Of a DNA stretch of 64,000 bases, positions 43,661-52,534 are shown in pieces. The number at the start of each line of letters is the position of its first letter. The first letter of the stretch is position 1. The notes beneath the pieces were generated by a model. The model had not been told where the DNA came from and did not search any database. It saw nothing but the letters and a program-made list of their open reading frames with translations. The stretch is from UBA1563 sp041671545 (lineage in GTDB: Bacteria > Bacteroidota > Ignavibacteria > Ignavibacteriales > Ignavibacteriaceae). A program made the position numbers and the translations under genes. The stretch covers positions 248,001-312,000 of the forward strand of contig JBAZBI010000001.1 in the NCBI GenBank assembly GCA_041671545.1, read 5' to 3'.

Positions 43661-45348
43661 CGATCATATGCTTTTGTTAATAGATTTAAGGTGTTTAACT
43701 TTTCCGGAAATAACTGTACATGAATTTCTTTTTGAAGCGATGAAACGTAACTTGTTTTTGATTTATACCAATCCAAAGTCGTTAACGTTTCTTTTATCTC
43801 TCCACTAACTTCAGAAAGATTCTTCTGTATCGGTGGTTTCTTTGCAGTACATTTGAGAAACAGATATTTCCCATCGTCACTAATTGGACCCATCCATTGT
43901 CCAGGATTCATTCCAAAAACTTTATCGCCAAGATTTCCCAAATCGTTTTTGCGGAAGAATCCCATATCTCCCTTATTTTTAGCGGTGTTGGTTTGGATCG
44001 AGAATTGTGTGACAATCACTTCAAAGGAAATTCCTTTGTTTAACAGTTGAGAAACGGAATCAGCCAAAGACTGGTTATCTAAAAGAATAGAACTTAATCT
44101 TATCTCCGCTTCTGTTGTAAAACGGTTTCGGTTTTCCTCGTAATATGTTTTAACCGAATCTTGCGAAATGGTAATTCTTTCTTTCAACTGTCGTTCAACT
44201 TGTTGGATCAAAAAAGTATTGAAGTTGTACTCTACATTATTTTTAAAAGTTTGTGATTTATCTAATTGAGCTTTCAATGCTATTCGGATTGTATTTTTTC
44301 TGATCATCAATCCCGAAATAAAATCTTCCAAATCAGTTTCCGAATGGGTCCACTTTCTCTGCATTTCATCGGTTAATTCCAGTTCAGAAACAAGTTGTGT
44401 CAGATTCCAATTCTCCAACTTGAACTTAACAATATTCTTGTTTTTATTCTGCTTAAAGAAAACTGAAGAACGTTCGAAACTATTTTTATTGGAATAACTT
44501 TGAAGCGATTCAAACAACTTGTCCATCATTGACTTGTCGAACGTAATTGCCATTTCCTTCTTCTGATCAGCTGTATAACGTTTTGCAGCTTCTTCATATG
44601 TACGTTTTTTCACAAACGCTTTGATACGGTCACGAGCTTTGAGATATTCACTTTCAATTACAAATGGATTTTGTTTTATGTCTTCTACCTTGACAATACT
44701 GTAGCCGGTCACCGTTTTTATTGGTTTGGAAATCTCTCCCACCTTCATGGAAAAAGCCGTCTCTTCCAAATTCGGATCCATCTCATCAACAGAAATGTAA
44801 CCAAGATCGCCGCCGTTCTCTTTCAACTGTTCATCATGAAAAACTTCTTTAGCAAGCTCTTCAAACGAATTTCCTTTCTTTAGTTGATCGTACAGTTTTT
44901 TCGCTTCTTCTAAAGTTGAAGCATAAAGATGTTTCACCTTTATTTTCGTGTTCATCTTTATGTACATTTGCTTGACATCTTGTTCGGTCACATTCACGGT
45001 TGGTTCAATAAAACTCTTTGAGAAAGCGTTAAGCAGTTCTTGATTTTTAATTCTCTCTAATTCAACCAAAGCCGATTTCGTTTTATCGATTCCCATCTTC
45101 TTTGCGTCTAAAAGGAGAAGCTCATCATCAACCAGATTTTGTAAATATTTTATACGTGTATCCCCGTTATCCGTCAACCCGATCTTTCGCAGTTTCTCTT
45201 TATAAAATATTTGAAATTCATCGAGAGTAATTATTTTATTACCAACGACCGCAAGTGTATCTTTCAGACCATAACGCGATTGCGCAAACGTTGTAGCTGC
45301 AACAGAAAGAAAAAAGAAAATCAATATTTTCGTTTTCACCTCAAACAT
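43657..45348 (-). CDS. SurA-like peptidyl-prolyl isomerase with two parvulin domains
   Basis: This 563-residue protein has a signal peptide (ILIFFFLSVAATTFAQ) and a SurA-type N-terminal helical region (VGNKIITLDEFQIFYKEKLR). Parvulin domain 1 spans about 133-225 (IKVKHLYASTLEEAKKLYDQ, GGDLGYISVDEMDPNLEETA). A long helical middle follows, then parvulin domain 2 at about 410-510 (RLSSILLDNQSLADSV, KGDMGFFRKNDLGNLGDKVF). It would chaperone outer-membrane proteins in the periplasm. It overlaps galT by 8 bp and the TonB receptor by 4 bp, so it is tightly embedded in the galactose operon. Confidence 0.88.
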   Translation of the reverse strand: MFEVKTKILIFFFLSVAATTFAQSRYGLKDTLAVVGNKIITLDEFQIFYKEKLRKIGLTDNGDTRIKYLQNLVDDELLLLDAKKMGIDKTKSALVELERIKNQELLNAFSKSFIEPTVNVTEQDVKQMYIKMNTKIKVKHLYASTLEEAKKLYDQLKKGNSFEELAKEVFHDEQLKENGGDLGYISVDEMDPNLEETAFSMKVGEISKPIKTVTGYSIVKVEDIKQNPFVIESEYLKARDRIKAFVKKRTYEEAAKRYTADQKKEMAITFDKSMMDKLFESLQSYSNKNSFERSSVFFKQNKNKNIVKFKLENWNLTQLVSELELTDEMQRKWTHSETDLEDFISGLMIRKNTIRIALKAQLDKSQTFKNNVEYNFNTFLIQQVERQLKERITISQDSVKTYYEENRNRFTTEAEIRLSSILLDNQSLADSVSQLLNKGISFEVIVTQFSIQTNTAKNKGDMGFFRKNDLGNLGDKVFGMNPGQWMGPISDDGKYLFLKCTAKKPPIQKNLSEVSGEIKETLTTLDWYKSKTSYVSSLQKEIHVQLFPEKLNTLNLLTKAYDR

Positions 45349-46405
45349 TTTTGTTACTCCGTTTGAGTTCTTTATAGTGAATATTCGGTAATTCTCTCAA
45401 TACTTTTGCGCTTACTTCGGGAGTAATATCTCGCTGCGGTTCAGCAAGCATCTCATATCCCACCATATACTTTTTTACCGACGCCGATCTTAAAAGCGGC
45501 GGGAAGAAATGCATGTGAAAATGCCATTCCTTGTGAGGTTTGCCGTCGGTCGGCGCTTGATGTATTCCCGACGAATAAGGACATGGTGTTTTGAAAAGAT
45601 TATCATACTTAACGGTGATAATTTTTATCGCGTTCGCAAATAATTTTACTTCTTCCAATTTGAATGCGAGCAGATTAGTATATTTCTTTTTAGAAATGAT
45701 CATCGTTTCATAAGGCCAAGTTGCCCAAAACGGTACGAGTACAACGAAAAGCGAATTCTCATAAACAATTCTCTCCTTCAATTTTAATTCGAGTTTTAAG
45801 TAATCACTTAAAAGACTTCGTTTATTTTTCCGGAAATACTGTGCAAACTGCTTTAACTCTTTCTTTGGTTCTGTGGGAATGCTCTCTTGCGCCCATATTT
45901 GGCAATGGGGATGCGGATTGCTGTTCCCCATAATCGCACCCTTGTTCTCAAATATTTGCACGTGATTAATTTTTGGATGTTCACTCAAAGTTTTGAATTC
46001 ACTTTTCCATGTTTCAATTACTTTTTGAATTTCTACTTCTTTCATCTCTGCAAGTGTGAGATCGTGCCGCGGAGAAAAATTTACAACACGACAAATCCCG
46101 ATCTCATTTCTTGCAATTAACAGATCGTTTGTGCTGGTTGAGGTGGAAGGAATCTTTTCCACTAAAGAAGAAAAATCATTTGTGAAGGCAAAACTGTTTT
46201 TATAGTCGGGATTAATTTCACCGTTTGCTCTTTTATTGCCGGGACATAGATAACAGTCCGGATCAAATTTCGGACGAATAATTTCATCAGCATGTGAAAC
46301 TTCTCCCTGCCAAGGACGATTTGTTCTCTGCGGAGAAACGAGCACCCATTCTCCTGTTAAAATATTTTTCCGCCGATGAGGATATGTATTATCAAACTGT
46401 TGCAT
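45341..46405 (-). CDS. galT: Galactose-1-phosphate uridylyltransferase
   Basis: This 354-residue Leloir-pathway enzyme swaps UMP between UDP-glucose and galactose-1-phosphate. RRKNILTGEWVLVSPQRTNR opens the protein, CYLCPGN is a zinc-binding pair, and GNSNPHPHCQIWAQ carries the HPH-x-Q active site with the uridylylated His. HFHMHFFPP near the end gives further metal ligands. It overlaps galK by 14 bp, so the pair is translationally coupled. Confidence 0.95.
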   Translation of the reverse strand: MQQFDNTYPHRRKNILTGEWVLVSPQRTNRPWQGEVSHADEIIRPKFDPDCYLCPGNKRANGEINPDYKNSFAFTNDFSSLVEKIPSTSTSTNDLLIARNEIGICRVVNFSPRHDLTLAEMKEVEIQKVIETWKSEFKTLSEHPKINHVQIFENKGAIMGNSNPHPHCQIWAQESIPTEPKKELKQFAQYFRKNKRSLLSDYLKLELKLKERIVYENSLFVVLVPFWATWPYETMIISKKKYTNLLAFKLEEVKLFANAIKIITVKYDNLFKTPCPYSSGIHQAPTDGKPHKEWHFHMHFFPPLLRSASVKKYMVGYEMLAEPQRDITPEVSAKVLRELPNIHYKELKRSNKNV

Positions 46406-47567
46406 GTTCTTCCGCGCTTACGATACTTGTTCCAGCACTAATTTTAGTTACATAAACTGTTGCCTCACGATTAAATCTTTCTTTGTACTTTTTCGCAATT
46501 AATGAAGTAACCCCATCGACTGCTTCATTTTCAATTATGTTTATGGTACAGCCGCCAAATCCGCCACCCATCATTCTTGCACCGTAAACTGCGGGAAATT
46601 CTTTTACGGCTTCAACAAGAAAATCGAGTTCGGGGCAACTCACTTCATAATCTCTGCTCAGTCCTTCATGTGTTTGGTAAAGGAGAGAACCAAAAGTTCC
46701 CAGATCATGAACTTTAAGGGCATCACACGCTTCCAACAATCTTTCATTTTCACCAATGACATATTTGCACCGGCGATATGTGAGCGGTTCCATTTTTAAT
46801 TTAAAAGCTTCCAACATTTCTGAGTTCACATCGCGAAGACTTGTTACGGTTGGAAAGTCTTTTTTAATTACTTCAACTCCTTTGTTGCATTCTTCTCTTC
46901 TTAAATTATATTCTGTTGAGGCGAGAGAATGCGATACATTTGTATTGAAGAAAACGACAGAAATATTTTCGTAATCAAACGGAACAAGTTCATACTCAAG
47001 CGAGCGGCAATCAATGCGTAGCGCATTTCCGCTTTCGCCAAAAACATTGATGAACTGATCCATGATGCCGCAGTTAACACCGACAAATTCATTCTCTGCT
47101 TTTTGCGCGAGCCTAACAAGCGAAAGTTTATCGATCTGCAAATTGAAAATATGATTTAATGCAAAAGCTAAACCGGCTTCAATTGCAGCAGAAGAAGAGA
47201 GTCCCGCACCGATTGGGATATCTCCGCCGAAGACGCAGTTAAAACCTTTTAAATCATATCCCGCTTTTATTAGTTGATCGACAACACCGATTAAGTAGTT
47301 TGCCCAATCTTTTGGCGACTTGCTTAGATTTTCCAAACTAAATTCATATTCATCATTCAGATCAGCGGCAAATAGTTTACAAGTTATGTCAGTTCTGGGA
47401 GAGATTGCAAAATAGATGGCTTTATCTATCGCCGCCGGAAGAACAAATCCCAAATTGTAATCAGTGTGTTCTCCAATAAAGTTTAGTCTTCCGGGTGAAC
47501 GGAAAAGAAGCGGCTCATCATCAAAAAGTTCTTTATATTTTTTTTCTATTAATTGGACTGATTTCAT
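46392..47567 (-). CDS. galK: Galactokinase
   Basis: This 391-residue GHMP kinase has the galactokinase signature RSPGRLNFIGEHTDYNLGFV, the ATP loop PIGAGLSSSAAIEAGLA and the third motif MMGGGFGGCTINII. It phosphorylates alpha-D-galactose. It lies just upstream of galT and shortly after the small membrane protein and symporter genes, all on the same strand. Confidence 0.96.
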   Translation of the reverse strand: MKSVQLIEKKYKELFDDEPLLFRSPGRLNFIGEHTDYNLGFVLPAAIDKAIYFAISPRTDITCKLFAADLNDEYEFSLENLSKSPKDWANYLIGVVDQLIKAGYDLKGFNCVFGGDIPIGAGLSSSAAIEAGLAFALNHIFNLQIDKLSLVRLAQKAENEFVGVNCGIMDQFINVFGESGNALRIDCRSLEYELVPFDYENISVVFFNTNVSHSLASTEYNLRREECNKGVEVIKKDFPTVTSLRDVNSEMLEAFKLKMEPLTYRRCKYVIGENERLLEACDALKVHDLGTFGSLLYQTHEGLSRDYEVSCPELDFLVEAVKEFPAVYGARMMGGGFGGCTINIIENEAVDGVTSLIAKKYKERFNREATVYVTKISAGTSIVSAEEHATV

Positions 47568-47574
47568 AATCTAA

Positions 47575-47790
47575 TTAAACTGTTTCTTTTCTGGTTTTGT
47601 AATACATAAATCCACCGAACACAGCCATGATCGCTCCCCACCAAATATCGGGATGGATTTCACTTAAAACCGTTGTGCGTTGTGATGGATTGAAAAGAAG
47701 ATAAATTCCATTCAACAAAATCAATGCTCCAATCACTAAGAGAATGAGTCCCACGAAATACCAAATAGGTTTCATTTTATTTTCTAACAT
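47575..47790 (-). CDS. Small two-helix membrane protein
   Basis: This 71-residue protein has two hydrophobic helices (WYFVGLILLVIGALILLNGI, about 7-28; WWGAIMAVFGGFMYY, about 48-63). It sits 12 bp downstream of the Na+/sugar symporter and 7 bp upstream of galK. It may be an accessory subunit of the symporter, by position only. Confidence 0.6.
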   Translation of the reverse strand: MLENKMKPIWYFVGLILLVIGALILLNGIYLLFNPSQRTTVLSEIHPDIWWGAIMAVFGGFMYYKTRKETV

Positions 47791-47802
47791 AGTTTCCTCT
47801 TT

Positions 47803-49479
47803 CTACCAGAATAATAAATTAAGAATGATTAAAACGATCAGCGAAATTATCGCAACAAATTCCGGTCGCTTCATAAATGGGATAGCTTGATCATGATTCT
47901 CTTTGGTTAATCCTTTCACAAGTCCGACCAATTCGGCTTTTTCTCTTTTCTTCGTAAAGAGACTAATGACAATCGTAACAACAGCGCATATCAACCAAGC
48001 CCACCAAGCGCGCCAGAAGTTTGCAGCCATATCACTTTGCACATTCGACATTGTAATGATGCTCTCATGGAACCAACTGAATTTTACTGCGAGATACATG
48101 GTAAACGAAGAAAGCATTCCCGCTACCAAACCCCAGAAAGCACCGTTTGGAGTAATCCACCAAACGAACATTCCCAGCAGCATTGTTGCAAATAGCGGCG
48201 CATTCACCCATGAAAAAATCGCTTGCATATAATCCATAATACTCGGAAAACTTTTCGCCCAATATGCAGTTACTAACGAGAGAGCAACTCCGACAAGTGT
48301 AGAGACACGTCCCATCCAAAGTAAATGTGAATCAGAAGCTTTTTTGTTGAGCACGGCTTTATAAATGTCGTAAGTCCAGACAGTATTAAACGCACTAACA
48401 TTCCCGGCTTGACCAGCCATAAAACCTGCAAGAAGTGCAGTTACTCCAAGTCCGACCAATCCTGAAGGATAATAACGTGCAATGAGTAATGGGAGAGCCG
48501 AATCATAATTTATTTGTCCTCCGTCATGAAGAAGTGTGAATCCGCTTTTGGGATCATTTGAAAGTGCAATGGCGATAAGTCCCGCAACAATAACAATAAA
48601 CGGAAGAGCCATTTTGAAAAAAGATGCGAGTATCGGAGTCATTCTTGCAGAGCGTAAATCTTTTGCAGAGAAAGCCCTTTGAATTACAAGAAAATCGGTT
48701 GTCCAATATCCAAAAGAAAGAACGAAACCTAATCCGATGACAATTCCTCCCCAGTGAATGAACATTCCGTTTTGTGTCGGATCTGATGAAGTTGCCCAGA
48801 GTGTTGTGAAAGAAATCTGCTGACTATATTCATTTATGCGTGCAAAAATTTCTTGCAGACTTCCAATTTCAATAATGCCAAGGATTGAAATAAGAAAGAG
48901 TCCAAACCAAATTAAAAAGAATTGAATGATCTCAGTGAATATCGCCGACATCAACCCGCTCAGTCCAACATAAACCGCTACAGTTAATGCCGAAGCCCAC
49001 ATACTAACATCCCAATTCCATCCTAAAAAAGTGTGAAGAACGAGAGCCATTGCATAAAGGTTAATCCCGGATACTAACAGCGTCATCAGCGCAAAAGCAA
49101 CTCCGTTTAATACACGAGTTTTCTCATCGAACCGGAGTTTAAGATAACCGGGAACAGAATTTATTTTACTGCTGTAATAAAAAGGCATCATATAAATGCC
49201 GAGGAAAAGCATTGCGGGAATAGCGCCTATCCAATAAAAATGGGCGACGTACATTCCGTATTTAAAAGTATTTCCGGTCATCCCAAGTAACTCAAGTGCT
49301 CCAAGGTTAGCTGAAAGAAAAGCTAATCCGGCAACCCATGTAGAGTTTTTTCTTCCGGCGAGAAAGAAATCCTCCTGATTCTTTGTGAATCTTTTTAAAT
49401 ACCAACCAATACCGAGTACAAACGCGAAATAGACACAGATGATTACCCAATCTATAAATGAGAGACCGATTGCTTGCAT
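47803..49479 (-). CDS. SSS-family Na+/sugar symporter (SGLT-like)
   Basis: This 558-residue protein has about 13-14 membrane helices. FFLAGRKNSTWVAGLAFLSA and NLGALELLGMTGN are the early SSS motifs, and a sugar-cotransporter-like stretch GLGVTALLAGFMAGQAGNVS, then AFNTVWTYDIYKA, lies around 350-385. The family moves galactose, glucose or similar with Na+. Leading the galK-galT group, it most likely imports galactose released in the periplasm. Confidence 0.88.
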   Translation of the reverse strand: MQAIGLSFIDWVIICVYFAFVLGIGWYLKRFTKNQEDFFLAGRKNSTWVAGLAFLSANLGALELLGMTGNTFKYGMYVAHFYWIGAIPAMLFLGIYMMPFYYSSKINSVPGYLKLRFDEKTRVLNGVAFALMTLLVSGINLYAMALVLHTFLGWNWDVSMWASALTVAVYVGLSGLMSAIFTEIIQFFLIWFGLFLISILGIIEIGSLQEIFARINEYSQQISFTTLWATSSDPTQNGMFIHWGGIVIGLGFVLSFGYWTTDFLVIQRAFSAKDLRSARMTPILASFFKMALPFIVIVAGLIAIALSNDPKSGFTLLHDGGQINYDSALPLLIARYYPSGLVGLGVTALLAGFMAGQAGNVSAFNTVWTYDIYKAVLNKKASDSHLLWMGRVSTLVGVALSLVTAYWAKSFPSIMDYMQAIFSWVNAPLFATMLLGMFVWWITPNGAFWGLVAGMLSSFTMYLAVKFSWFHESIITMSNVQSDMAANFWRAWWAWLICAVVTIVISLFTKKREKAELVGLVKGLTKENHDQAIPFMKRPEFVAIISLIVLIILNLLFW

Positions 49480-49557
49480 ACTTTCCTCTACAATGACTTT
49501 CTATTTTATTGCATTAACTTATTTACATTTTAACTAAATATTTTCTTTCAACTTTCT

Positions 49558-49587
49558 CAGCCGAAGGCTGATCCGCCCCTGGCGGAT
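49558..49587. repeat. Double-hairpin repeat after lacI
   Basis: CAGCC GAA GGCTG and ATCCGCC CCT GGCGGAT sit back to back, the same unit as 20924-20952. It lies in the 125-bp gap between lacI and the symporter and may terminate lacI transcription. Confidence 0.6.
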
Positions 49588-49604
49588 ACTTACAACTAGC
49601 AACA

Positions 49605-50612
49605 CTAAGTTGAACTTCGTATAACCAATTCGGTTTCCAAAACAATTGTTTTCGGTTTAAATGACTGCTTTTCACTTTCGATCATTTCGATCAAGAGTTC
49701 AGCCGATTTCTTCCCCATTTCGAAAGAGGGCTGATTCACTGTAGTCATTGGAGGATCAACCAGAGCAGTTATTTTATTATTTGAAAAACCGACAATTCCG
49801 ATATCTCCGGGAATTTTTAAACCGGCTTCTTTGATCCTCTGGAAAGCGCCAATTGCAACCGGATCGTTAACTGCAAAAATTGCATCCGGAAGATTATTCT
49901 CTTTTATCAGCCGATCCATCGAATTATACCCATCTGCTTCATGAAGACCGCCGATGCAAATTAGATCTTCACTCGCGGGGATATTCGAATTTGATAATGC
50001 ATCGGTATAACCTTTCAGACGTAGCTTACATATTTCCAAATCTTTCGGTCCGGTAAAATGTGCGATTCTTTTATAACCTTTATTAATCAGATGAGAAACT
50101 GCATCAAATGCACTCTTCGCATCATCAATGATTACTTTGGATACGTCAACATCGCTACAAGCGCGGTCAAAAAATACAAGAGGAATTCCTCTTGCAACAA
50201 CGGTCTTAAAATGATCACCATTTATCGTGTTCTGAGAGATCGAGGCAACGATTCCCGCCACCCGCTGATGAATTAAAGAATTAGTATTAACCACTTCTCT
50301 CTCATAATTTTCATTCGATTGACAAACTATTATCGTATAACCTGCATGGTAAGCGACTTCCTCAATTCCACTTATCGCGGAAGAAAAAAAATCATGTTTA
50401 ATTTCCGGTACGATTACCCCGATGATGGTTGTCCTATTGTTTTTTAAACTTTGTGCGATTGAATTCGGTTTATAGTAGAATTCATCGGCAAGCTGTTGCA
50501 CCTTCTTTTTCGTCTCATCTTTAATATCGGGATGATCACTTAAAGCGCGCGAAACAGTCGAAGCTGAGATGCCTAGTTTTTTTGCTATATCTGTAATTGT
50601 TATGTGTTTCAT
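49605..50612 (-). CDS. LacI-family transcriptional regulator
   Basis: 335 residues from the chosen ATG at 50612, MKHITITDIAKKLGISASTV, which begins directly with the LacI helix-turn-helix. A longer frame to 50645 would place the operators inside the gene, so it was rejected. The hinge (YYKPNSIAQSLKNNRTTIIG) and the periplasmic-binding-like effector domain (about 60-335) are complete. It probably responds to galactose or a galacto-oligosaccharide and controls the locus below it; own-gene control is visible from the operators at its start. Confidence 0.9.
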   Translation of the reverse strand: MKHITITDIAKKLGISASTVSRALSDHPDIKDETKKKVQQLADEFYYKPNSIAQSLKNNRTTIIGVIVPEIKHDFFSSAISGIEEVAYHAGYTIIVCQSNENYEREVVNTNSLIHQRVAGIVASISQNTINGDHFKTVVARGIPLVFFDRACSDVDVSKVIIDDAKSAFDAVSHLINKGYKRIAHFTGPKDLEICKLRLKGYTDALSNSNIPASEDLICIGGLHEADGYNSMDRLIKENNLPDAIFAVNDPVAIGAFQRIKEAGLKIPGDIGIVGFSNNKITALVDPPMTTVNQPSFEMGKKSAELLIEMIESEKQSFKPKTIVLETELVIRSST

Positions 50613-50619
50613 ATTTTCT

Positions 50620-50673
50620 GCAAACGTTTGCGATAACGTTTGCAAACCTAATAAATTAACTTAAACTAGTCAA
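50620..50673 (-). promoter_or_regulatory. lacI promoter with two LacI-type operators
   Basis: On the minus strand, -35 TTGACT (50668-50673), 17 bp, -10 TAGGTT (50645-50650). A perfect operator GCAAACGTTTGC (50620-50631) and a second half-matching site GCAAACGTTATC (50632-50643) lie between the -10 and the ATG. This is a classic CG-centred LacI-family operator layout and implies autoregulation. Confidence 0.7.
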
Positions 50674-50704
50674 GAAAAATTTTTCGTTTCTCCTTTAAAA
50701 GCAA

Positions 50705-50738
50705 AAAAGCCTTACAAGTTTTTGCTTATAAGGCTTTT
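50705..50738 (-). terminator. Intrinsic terminator
   Basis: A perfect 10-bp stem AAAAGCCTTA / TAAGGCTTTT has a 14-nt loop. On the minus strand it is followed by TTGC within a T-rich tract. It would shield lacI from transcription coming from the IS remnant. Confidence 0.7.
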
Positions 50739-50797
50739 AATTGGGGTCTAATGGGATTTGATTTGCACCCATAAAAGTGGACAGAGAAATTAGATAA

Positions 50798-51626
50798 TTA
50801 TTTATCAAAAAACACCTCTTCCGGAGTACGATATTTTAATGAAGTGTGTAATCGTTTTTTGTTATAGTAAAACTCAATGTATTCAAAAACAGCTAGCCAA
50901 GTATCGTACCGAGAATGCGTAACCTCTCTGAGCAACAGTTCATTCCTGAGGGTATGAAAAAAGACTCCATCGGTGCATTGTCGTAACAATTCCCGGTTCC
51001 ACTCATTGACTGCCGGAACCCTAATCGGTCTAAAATCTCACGGAATTCCTCACAAGCAAATTGTACTCCACGGTCCGAATGAAAAATGGCATCTGCTGTT
51101 ATTTCATATTTCGAAACAGCTTTTTGCAATGCAGCAACTACCGAATCTTTTCTGAGGGACTCACTGATATCCCAGCCCATTATTCTTCGGCTATAGAGAT
51201 CCAGGATTACTGCCAGATACAACCACTCTTCTGTTGTCCGTATATACGTGATGTGAGATAACAAGATTTGCTCAACTGCGGTAGAAGTAAATGACTGTTG
51301 TAGAATATTCTCTGCTACCGGTTCTTGATGATCTGATTGCGTTGTTTTTTTGTACCGTTTCGGACACCTGCCTTCAAGCCCAAGGCTCTCATAATCCGAT
51401 ATACATGTTTATTATTTATCTTGATGCCACGACGGTTGATTTCCGCTGTAATTCTCCGATACCCATATCTGCCATGATGTTCTTCGTAAATACTCATTAC
51501 AAGGCTTCTGAATGATTTTTCCTCAGGATCGATTTTTCCTAACTGATCTTTCCAGCGGTAATATCCACTTCTTGAAACTTGCAGTACTTCTGCCATCTTC
51601 ACGATGCGAAACTCTTCTTGATACAC
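50798..51626 (-). pseudogene. IS3-family transposase orfB (two frameshifts)
   Basis: The HTH_21 part (about 51315-51626: YYRWKDQLGKI, GRYGYRRITAEINRRGIKIN) ends in a stop after QIIKNR. Shifting frame there recovers PVAENILQQSFT..LSHITYIRTTEEWLYLAV and the rve integrase core with FHSDRGVQF and MSGTGNCYDNAPMESFF. A run of six T then breaks the frame again, and HTLRNELLLRE..YNKKRLHTSLKYRTPEEVF finishes in the next frame. The DDE residues look present, but the product cannot be made intact without frameshifting. Confidence 0.8.
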
Positions 51627-51628
51627 AA

Positions 51629-51733
51629 CTATGAATTAGCTACTTCTGCAACATGCATCCCTTTGGATTCAATCATTCCAACGACATCTTGCTTGTATCC
51701 TGTCGTGTAACGGTTTCTTTTTTGTCCTTCCAT
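51629..51733 (-). pseudogene. IS3-family orfA remnant
   Basis: The first 34 residues (MEGQKRNRYTTGYKQDVVGM..) match the start of an IS3 orfA HTH, but the gene stops after VAEVANS and the orfB frame follows at once. The remaining ~60 residues have been deleted. Confidence 0.65.
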
Positions 51734-51880
51734 TATGAACACTTTACTTTTTATATCGCAAATTTATTGCTTTATTTTTGTGTCCACTAATAGGGGGCAG
51801 ATTACTTACTAAGTATGAAAATCCAATTTTATTAAATTAATTAATTACCTCCATTTAAATTTTTCTAAAGATATTCGTGA

Positions 51881-52471
51881 TTACCAAAGTAGTCTAAACA
51901 TCCACGGATCAATATCTCCATTCTCTTCGGAAGAATATAAAATCTTATAAATTCCAACTCCGTTAACATCGCCAAAGATAAATTTCCTCTCACCGTAAGT
52001 TCTATTATTAATTCGAGTGGGGAAAGAACTATTTTTACCCGGAGTCATATATAACCATACCTCTAATGATTTTATTCTTGAATACCTGCCAAGTTGAATT
52101 TCCGTATAATCATATCTCTCTATATAAGTTGGAGGTCCATAAATCAAATAGATTCTTTTACGGTCTGATCTTCCCCAACCTTTGCGATCCGGGAAATGCT
52201 CATTCGCATATTCCAATCTTTGTAGATATTCAGCTTTATATTCATTTAGGTTTGAAGTTGAATCTATGCTTTGCCAGTATTCATCAACATAATTAGTCAA
52301 TTCCTCATCACTGTTTAACGACTTCATAGTCTGATATTGTTCATCCGAGAGAATTGGATACATATCATTAAGCGTTTTTTCTTTAAATTCATTTTGAACA
52401 CTTACACACCCGGAAAGGGTAATTACCATGAAAATAATTACCACATAATACTTCACTAAATATTTTCTCAT
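51881..52471 (-). CDS. GWxTD-domain lipoprotein
   Basis: This 196-residue protein has a lipobox VITLSGC (Cys about 22). The C-terminal half has KGWGRSDRKRIYLIYGPPTY, the GWxTD-domain core (a Gly-Trp start and a YGPP turn) found in large secreted proteins of Bacteroidetes, Ignavibacteria and Acidobacteria. Its function is unknown. It is much shorter than usual GWxTD proteins, which carry long extra domains. It sits between the IS remnant and the propeller protein. Confidence 0.75.
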   Translation of the reverse strand: MRKYLVKYYVVIIFMVITLSGCVSVQNEFKEKTLNDMYPILSDEQYQTMKSLNSDEELTNYVDEYWQSIDSTSNLNEYKAEYLQRLEYANEHFPDRKGWGRSDRKRIYLIYGPPTYIERYDYTEIQLGRYSRIKSLEVWLYMTPGKNSSFPTRINNRTYGERKFIFGDVNGVGIYKILYSSEENGDIDPWMFRLLW

Positions 52472-52534
52472 TACTCCACTTTCATATTATTTCTCTAAAT
52501 ATAATTATACTAAAATCCATCACTATCATATTTA

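Larger units (their letters stand above)
50778..51786 (-). mobile_element. Degenerate IS3-family insertion sequence
   Basis: Terminal inverted repeats begin TGGACA at both ends (50778 and 51786). The remnant is about 1.0 kb against the usual 1.2-1.5 kb, with the parts of orfA and orfB in the standard order on the minus strand but broken in several places. No clear target-site duplication was established by eye. Confidence 0.75.

Noticed and set aside
50613..50645. Longer LacI start
   Set aside because: It would place both operators and almost the whole -10 region inside the coding sequence. The helix-turn-helix starts at the second ATG.
50890..51000. Programmed frameshift in the transposase
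   Set aside because: IS3 elements shift between orfA and orfB, not within the catalytic domain. With a second break and an orfA deletion this is decay.
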